A DNA stretch of 64,000 nucleotides from Luzula sylvatica. Its lineage: Eukaryota; Streptophyta; Magnoliopsida; Poales; Juncaceae. Positions 57,839 to 64,000 of this stretch are shown here, one piece after another (position 1 is the stretch's first letter; every line of letters starts with the position of its first letter). The translations under genes and the position numbers were made by a program. Below the pieces are notes generated by a model. That model saw nothing but the letters and a program-made list of their open reading frames with translations. It was not told the DNA's origin and did not search any database. The stretch spans positions 52,633,798 to 52,697,797 of the forward strand of contig OX326957.1 of the NCBI GenBank assembly GCA_946800325.1. The letters run 5' to 3'.

Positions 57839-60472
57839 ATGGATCCAATGGAGAAACCTTCTACCCTTCATTATCAGATTGGTTCCAAGCTCACACGAAC
57901 CAATTTTCTTGTATGGCAGTCTCAGATTGTTCCAATCATCGAATCCCACGATTTTAACAGCTACCTCGATCCTTTCCTCAAAATCCCTGATCCGTTGATC
58001 TCTCAGACGACGGAAGGCATAACTACTCGAATCCCCAACCCTGCCTATATTTCATGGCGTAAGCAGGATTAATTGATCCTCGGGTGGCTTCGATCTACAA
58101 TCTCCGATGAAGTTCTGGCGCAATTGGTCACCTACACCTCCACAGCCAGTCTCTAGGGTGCGCTACATCAACTATTCAACCAATCCAACCTCAGCCGTCG
58201 CTTTGATCTTCGTTCACAGCTCCTCTCGATCCGTCGAAATGGAGGCTCCTGTTCTGAATATCTGAAGCAAATCAGCTTCGTCTCGAACCAATTAGCCATG
58301 GCCGGGAAACCCATGGATGAGGATGATCTCGTCCTTTGCACGCTCAAGGGCCTTGGTCCGGAGTTCAATGCTATGTACACCAGTGTCACAACTCGTTTGA
58401 CGCCGATCTCAGTTCCAGAGCTTCACGCGCTGATTCTCGACCCTGAAAAGCTTCTCGAACAGCAGCTAAAGGAATCTGGTGATCGCCAGCAGGCCTTCTT
58501 CGCCTCACAGATGGTAAACCCTAATCCCTCTTCTTCTCATTCTCTTTCACACCTGAGCTATCAACCTGGTAATGGTGGATCCGGGATTTCGAGTTCCTCA
58601 CTTCCTTTCTCAGGATCTCAGTTCCCGATTCCTGGCTATGAATCTGGTTTCCCGTGTTTTGGCCTTGGAACTGGTTTCCAGCTTATGAATCCGGGACATA
58701 CTATCCCGGTTTCTCAAACTCCTGGTTCTCTGTTTCTCGGAAACGTAGTTCCTGCACCCAATTTTCCAGCAAATGCCAGACCTGCTACAGTTTTTCCAGC
58801 ACAATCAAATGCTGGATTTGTGTTTCCTGGACAAGGGGTTCTAGCTACACCTCAAACCGGTTTCTCCGGTTACTTTCCTCAAGCATTTGCGGCCCAACAC
58901 TTCAACTATGGGTTCACTCGAGGTCGTGGACGCCATAATCGAGGTCGTGGCCACAATCAAAACAATAACCCCAACAATAATGCGCAAAATGGACCAAGAA
59001 TTACATGCCAAATTTGCAAGAAACCAAATCGCGAGGCTTCCGTGTGTTGGTATCGTGACTCAACCTCGTCTATTCCGAATCAAGCACCTCCACAAGCCTT
59101 GTTTGCCGAACCGGGTAATCCTTTTCAAGACGGATGGGTTCTCGATTCGGGTGCAACCGATCACATGACAAACATCCTTAACGCGCTCACCTCTCATGTT
59201 CCTTACACGGGTAATGCATCTATTAAGGTTGCAAATGGTGCTAATCTTGAGATTTTAAATATTGGTCAATGTTCTCTTTCAAATAATCTTGTCTTGAAAG
59301 ATATTCTACATATTCCAAATATAACTCGCAACCTTATTAGTATCTCAAAATTAACACGCGATAATAATGTCACCATTGAATTTTATCCCTCGTTTTCTCT
59401 TGTGAAGGAACTCGGAACTAATAGAACTCTCTTTCGTGCGCCTCTTGCTCATGGATTATATCAAGTGCTCAGTGGCTCTCCATCTCAAGTGTCTTTATTT
59501 TCAAAGAAATGTAATAATGCGAATTTGTGGCATCAAATGCTATCTCATGCCTCAACGGATATTATTTTGCGTTTAATTCAAAGTGATAAACTTGGTTCAT
59601 GTTCAACTAAATTCTCCGTTTGTGATTCATGTTGCATTGGTAAATCACATAAGCTACCCTTCTCTCCTTCTTCTTCTCATGCAACTAAACCGCTCGAGGT
59701 AATCTACTCCGACGTGTGGGGCCCATGTCGAGTCTCATCAAATAATGGTTATCGTTATTTTGTGTTATTTGTGGATGAGTTCTCTCGCTACACATGGGTA
59801 TATTTCATCAACTCAAAAGATGAAGTTTCTACCATCTTCACCCTCTTCAAAAACCAAGTTGAAAACCTTTTATCTTGCACAATTAAAACGATACAAACCG
59901 ATGGCGGTTCCGAATATTTCTTTCTTCGGCGGCTTTTTCCATCGATTTTGCATCGAACTACGTGCCCATATACACCCGAACAAAATGGCTTAGTGGAACG
60001 TAAAAATAGGCATGTCGTTGAACTCGGTCTAGCTTGTATGGCTCATGCGCAAATACCAACCTTATTTTGGGATGACGTCTTCTATAGTGTCGTTTATACG
60101 ATCAACCGAATTCCCAATTCGGTTTCACCCTCGAAGTCACCCTTCGAAATCCTCTTTCCAAGAGATCCGGATCTCACTCTTTTTCGCGTGTTGGGGTCAC
60201 TTTGCTTTCCCTACACTAGACCCTACAACGAACATAAACTCCAACAACGTTCCCTTCCTTGCGTTTTCTTGGGTTACGCACCTAACTCCAAGGAGTACAA
60301 GTGCTACCATATACCCACCAACAGAATTTTTACGAGTCGTCATGTCATCTTCAACGAAAATTATTTTCCGTTCAAGATCGACAAATCCATGGAGATCTCG
60401 GGAAAGAGAGTCACCTCATGGTGTGTCAACTACCTTAGGCAAACTCTCTTTCCCGATTGCTCCATTCATTGA
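57839..60472 (+). pseudogene. Copia gag, protease and integrase (first part)
   Basis: One frame from the ATG at 57839. The N-terminal copia gag (NFLVWQSQIVPII) is cut by TAA at 58070-58072 (after WRKQD) and by a TAG near 58154, then is open from 58298 to 60472. It contains the UBN2-type gag, a Pro/Ser/Phe-rich linker, a Gly-Arg stretch, a knuckle that has lost its His (CQICKK...CW), a protease motif DSGATDHMT near 59142, GAG-pre-integrase (NLWHQMLSHAS) and an integrase core with DVWGP, TDGGSEY and EQNGLVERKNRH. It leaves the frame near 60400 by a +1 shift. Confidence 0.85.
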
Positions 60473-61180
60473 TCTTGATGTTGATGATCAAGCTCTCGAT
60501 CCTACTACCTCACCATTATCGCCACCATCTCCAAATCATTTACCACAAATCTCGCCGCAACCTCTCAACCAACCTCCACCGCCTACAACCACAACCTCAA
60601 CTCACCCTATGGTTACACGTAACCGAGACAACACACGTCAATTAAAACAATTTCCCAACTACGTTGCTTACTAGTCTACCAAGCATCCTCTTCCGCTTTC
60701 TCTTCAAACAATCGAACAAGAACCAACATGTTTTTCCAATGCCATCAAAGATGCTAGATGGAAAAACGCCATGCTTGACGAGTTCAATGCTCTCATTCTA
60801 AATAACACGTGGACTCTAGTTCCTTGTCCACATGATCATAATCCTATCGGTTGTAAATGGGTCTTTAAAACAAAACTCAATGCCGATGGTTCCATCCAAA
60901 GACACAAGGCACGCTTGGTAGCAAAAGGTTTTCACCAAGACGAAGGCGTTGATTTTAATTAGACTTTTAGTCCGGTTGTTAAGCCAATTACTATTCGGGT
61001 TATCATCACCATTGCTCTCTCTCGAAATTGGCCTATTCGGCAACTCAATGTAAATAACGCATTCTTACATGGTGATCTTGACGAGATCGTATACATGACT
61101 CAACCACCGGGGTTTATTGATCCAAACCAACCATCTCATGTTTTCCGTCTCAACAAAGCTCTCTATGGCTTAAAACAAGA
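60400..61180 (+). pseudogene. Copia integrase end and reverse transcriptase start, first duplicate
   Basis: Shifted frame: a Pro-rich linker (with TRNRDNTRQLKQ), a TAG at 60672-60674, the reverse transcriptase N-terminal part (WKNAMLDEFNAL, CKWVFKTKLNADG, KARLVAKGF), a TAG at 60960-60962 (after GVDFN), [13 protein letters not shown] with Asn in place of the usual catalytic Asp, and [12 protein letters not shown], where the duplication joint at 61180 interrupts it. Confidence 0.85.
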
Positions 61181-63192
61181 CAAACATCCTTAACGCGCTC
61201 ACCTCTCATGTTCCTTACACGGGTAATGCATCTATTAAGGTTGCAAATGGTGCTAATCTTGAGATTTTAAATATTGGTCAATGTTCTCTTTCAAATAATC
61301 TTGTCTTGAAAGATATTCTACATATTCCAAATATAACTCGCAACCTTATTAGTATCTCAAAATTAACACGCGATAATAATGTCACCATTGAATTTTATCC
61401 CTCGTTTTCTCTTGTGAAGGAACTCGGAACTAATAGAACTCTCTTTCGTGCGCCTCTTGCTCATGGATTATATCAAGTGCTCGGTGGCTCTCCATCTCAA
61501 GTGTCTTTATTTTCAAAGAAATGTAATAATGCGAATTTGTGGCATCAAATGCTATCTCATGCCTCAACGGATATTATTTTGCGTTTAATTCAAAGTGATA
61601 AACTTGGTTCATGTTCAACTAAATTCTCCGTTTGTGATTCATGTTGCATTGGTAAATCACATAAGCTACCCTTCTCTCCTTCTTCTTCTCATGCAACTAA
61701 ACCGCTCGAGGTAATCTACTCCGACGTGTGGGGCCCATGTCGAGTCTCATCAAATAATGGTTATCGTTATTTTGTGTTATTTGTGGATGAGTTCTCTCGC
61801 TACACATGGGTATATTTCATCAACTCAAAAGATGAAGTTTCTACCATCTTCACCCTCTTCAAAAACCAAGTTGAAAACCTTTTATCTTGCACAATTAAAA
61901 CGATACAAACCGATGGCGGTTCCGAATATTTCTTTCTTCGGCGGCTTTTTCCATCGATTTTGCATCGAACTACGTGCCCATATACACCCGAACAAAATGG
62001 CTTAGTGGAACGTAAAAATAGGCATGTCGTTGAACTCGGTCTAGCTTGTATGGCTCATGCGCAAATACCAACCTTATTTTGGGATGACGTCTTCTATAGT
62101 GTCGTTTATACGATCAACCGAATTCCCAATTCGGTTTCACCCTCGAAGTCACCCTTCGAAATCCTCTTTCCAAGAGATCCGGATCTCACTCTTTTTCGCG
62201 TGTTGGGGTCACTTTGCTTTCCCTACACTAGACCCTACAACGAACATAAACTCCAACAACGTTCCCTTCCTTGCGTTTTCTTGGGTTACGCACCTAACTC
62301 CAAGGAGTACAAGTGCTACCATATACCCACCAACAGAATTTTTACGAGTCGTCATGTCATCTTCAACGAAAATTATTTTCCGTTCAAGATCGACAAATCC
62401 ATGGAGATCTCGGGAAAGAGAGTCACCTCATGGTGTGTCAACTACCTTAGGCAAACTCTCTTTCCCGATTGCTCCATTCATTGATCTTGATGTTGATGAT
62501 CAAGCTCTCGATCCTACTACCTCACCATTATCGCCACCATCTCCAAATCATTTACCACAAATCTCGCCGCAACCTCTCAACCAACCTCCACCGCCTACAA
62601 CCACAACCTCAACTCACCCTATGGTTACACGTAACCGAGACAACACACGTCAATTAAAACAATTTCCCAACTACGTTGCTTACTAGTCTACCAAGCATCC
62701 TCTTCCGCTTTCTCTTCAAACAATCGAACAAGAACCAACATGTTTTTCCAATGCCATCAAAGATGCTAGATGGAAAAACGCCATGCTTGACGAGTTCAAT
62801 GCTCTCATTCTAAATAACACGTGGACTCTAGTTCCTTGTCCACATGATCATAATCCTATCGGTTGTAAATGGGTCTTTAAAACAAAACTCAATGCCGATG
62901 GTTCCATCCAAAGACACAAGGCACGCTTGGTAGCAAAAGGTTTTCACCAAGACGAAGGCGTTGATTTTAATTAGACTTTTAGTCCGGTTGTTAAGCCAAT
63001 TACTATTCGGGTTATCATCACCATTGCTCTCTCTCGAAATTGGCCTATTCGGCAACTCAATGTAAATAACGCATTCTTACATGGTGATCTTGACGAGATC
63101 GTATACATGACTCAACCACCGGGGTTTATTGATCCAAACCAACCATCTCATGTTTTCCGTCTCAACAAAGCTCTCTATGGCTTAAAACAAGC
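61181..63192 (+). repeat. Second copy of a 2,012-bp tandem duplication in copia pol
   Basis: Repeats 59169-61180 with one difference seen (AG/GG giving Ser/Gly near 59470 and 61482). All lesions of the first copy, including the frameshift and both TAGs, are present in the second. The joint AAAACAAG/ACAAACATCC has at most 1 bp of microhomology. Confidence 0.93.
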
Positions 63193-63533
63193 CCCGAGAG
63201 CTTGGTTTCACAATCTCAAAGACACTCTTGTCTCTCTCGGCTTTGATGCATCAAAAATCGATTCCTCGCTTTTTATTCGGCATTCCTCTTTATCCTAGTC
63301 TATGTCGATGATATTTTAATCACGGGAAGCAATAAACCGGCTATCGATGCTATCATCCATGCTCTCCATTCAAGGTTTTCTCTCAAGGACCTCGGTATAC
63401 TTCATTTCTTCCTTGGCATTGAGGCCGTTCCTCAACACGATGGAATTCTCCACTCTCAAAGTCGCTATATTCTTTCTCTTCTCCAACGTGCTAAAATGGA
63501 TGGTGCCAAACCGGTTGCAACACCCCTCTCCCC
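63107..63533 (+). pseudogene. Copia reverse transcriptase C-terminal part, truncated
   Basis: Continues from the second duplicate: [12 protein letters not shown], then after a frameshift near 63280 [12 protein letters not shown] (the catalytic YVDD) and FSLKDLGILHFFLGIE, ending at AKPVATPLSP. RNase H and the LTR expected after this are missing. Confidence 0.85.
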
Positions 63534-63741
63534 AAGGACCATCATGAAAGTTAGAGATCGAAGGATGCACAAGGACCATCATGAAAGTTAGAGGAGTTGG
63601 CTAAAATGAAGTTCTTTTAAATTTCACGATTTTCTCAACTTAACCCTAAACTCTAAACCCTAAACCCTAAATCCTAATCACAGGATTCTTGAATTTTGGC
63701 TAAAATGAAGTTCTTTTAAATTTCACGATTTTCTCAACTTA
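63534..63741. repeat. Nested direct repeats around a telomere-like run
   Basis: A 23-bp repeat (AAGGACCATCATGAAAGTTA...) at 63534-63556 and 63571-63593 marks the copia truncation. A 44-bp repeat at 63599-63642 and 63698-63741 brackets CCCTAAA-type repeats at 63641-63678. Confidence 0.8.
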
Positions 63742-64000
63742 ATTTTTGATGGATAATTTGTTTTGGTTTGAATTTGGATTTGGATTTGGATTTGAAATCT
63801 TTCTTTGAGACTATTATTTTGATTTCGATTAGGGTTTAGAGTTATTAATAGCATATAAACATTTAGCTAGTGTGCAGTCTGGACTCTGGGCAGAGATGAT
63901 ATTATGTTGAGCTGAAGGAGAAGTTAGAGAAAAAAATACGATCAACATTCAACAAAACCGACAAAGAAAAGTTACAGAAAAAATATATAATCAAAACAAG
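63742..64000. other. Intergenic, no gene recognised
   Basis: AT-rich with a short TTTGGA(T) iteration at about 63765-63795. Nothing coding seen before the window ends. Confidence 0.5.

Larger units (their letters stand above)
53735..57881 (+). repeat. Chimeric tandem array: protease exons 5-end + LTR + PBS + gag start, three units
   Basis: Units 53735-55114 (1,380 bp), 55115-56493 (1,379 bp) and 56494-57881 (1,388 bp; the extra bases lie in a T/C-rich run). Each begins in protease intron 4 just before exon 5, contains the last exons, a 126-bp LTR, a PBS and the ATG and first residues of gag, and ends at CAGATTG in gag. There it joins ATTCTTTATTTTCC of the next unit. The partial unit 0 precedes them and is split by copy C. 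Identity between units is about 98-99%. Confidence 0.93.
57622..63545 (+). mobile_element. Ty1/copia element with short LTR, 3'-truncated and internally duplicated
   Basis: 5' LTR 57622-57747 (126 bp), PBS TGGTATCAGAGC 57756-57767, gag start 57839. The order is gag, zinc knuckle, GAG-pre-integrase, integrase, reverse transcriptase, as in Ty1/copia. The body is lost after the reverse transcriptase segment ending KPVATPLS (about 63533); RNase H and the 3' LTR are absent. A 2,012-bp block (59169-61180) is repeated at 61181-63192. Lesions include stops in gag, a frameshift near 60400 and TAG codons in pol, so the element is dead. Confidence 0.9.

Noticed and set aside
58610..58938. Overlapping short frames in the copia gag linker on both strands
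   Set aside because: Shadows of the gag frame; no independent conservation.
1..64000. CRISPR array, bacterial operons, tRNA or rRNA genes
   Set aside because: The window is plant nuclear DNA. The regularly spaced repeats found are minisatellites, palindromes or tandem duplications, and no tRNA or rRNA signature was recognised by eye.

Overview
The window is gene-poor, AT-rich plant nuclear DNA, almost certainly from a dicot. The evidence is plant-type L1 LINEs, a chromodomain Ty3/gypsy element, several Ty1/copia elements primed by initiator tRNA-Met, hAT-like MITEs, short CCCTAAA-type telomere-like runs, and fragments of two plant nuclear genes (a TFIIF-beta/RAP30 C-terminus and an ASPR-type aspartic protease). 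No tRNA, rRNA or CRISPR was seen. Most of the sequence is transposable elements nested in one another. In about ten cases I could read both target-site duplications (TSDs), which fixes element borders to the base.

Layout. 1-1280 holds no gene. 1296-7589 is a full-length LINE with intact ORF1 and ORF2, a 15-bp TSD and a poly(A) tail. 8025-21686 is a chromovirus (426-bp LTRs, one mismatch seen) whose integrase is split by a 8.2-kb copia element, copy A, at 12073-20272. 21947-22329 is a small two-exon TFIIF-beta C-terminal fragment, with a hAT-like element (22333-23505) inserted at its stop codon. 23897-27376 is a minus-strand LINE that keeps ORF1 and both ends but has lost ORF2. 28750-29615 is a 5'-truncated LINE tail. 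30189-30833 is a hAT-like MITE and 32251-32835 a fold-back element. 32852-37897 is copia copy B, with its 3' part deleted. 37985-39760 is an AATAC-type minisatellite carrying two related MITEs. 40818-42175 has a Helitron-like end and a 0.63-kb tandem duplication.

42732-57619 carries a degenerate aspartic-protease gene. Copia copy C (44503-52848) sits in one of its exons. A second, unrelated copia with 126-bp LTRs lies at its 3' end. The junction of protease exons, LTR, PBS and gag start has been amplified as a chimeric 1.38-kb tandem array (53735-57881). The last unit runs into the copia body (57839-63540), which itself has a 2,012-bp internal tandem duplication and is truncated at the 3' end beside a telomere-like run.

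The features that most merit follow-up are the gene/retroelement chimeric array; a copia family (A, B, C) whose members share the same integrase stop codon, implying amplification of an already defective master; a cluster of 14 AACGG palindromes in the leader of copy A; an ORF1-only LINE resembling the mammalian half-L1 arrangement; and a conserved stem-loop just before the LINE poly(A). Very little host coding sequence is intact. The intact proteins are those of the first LINE.
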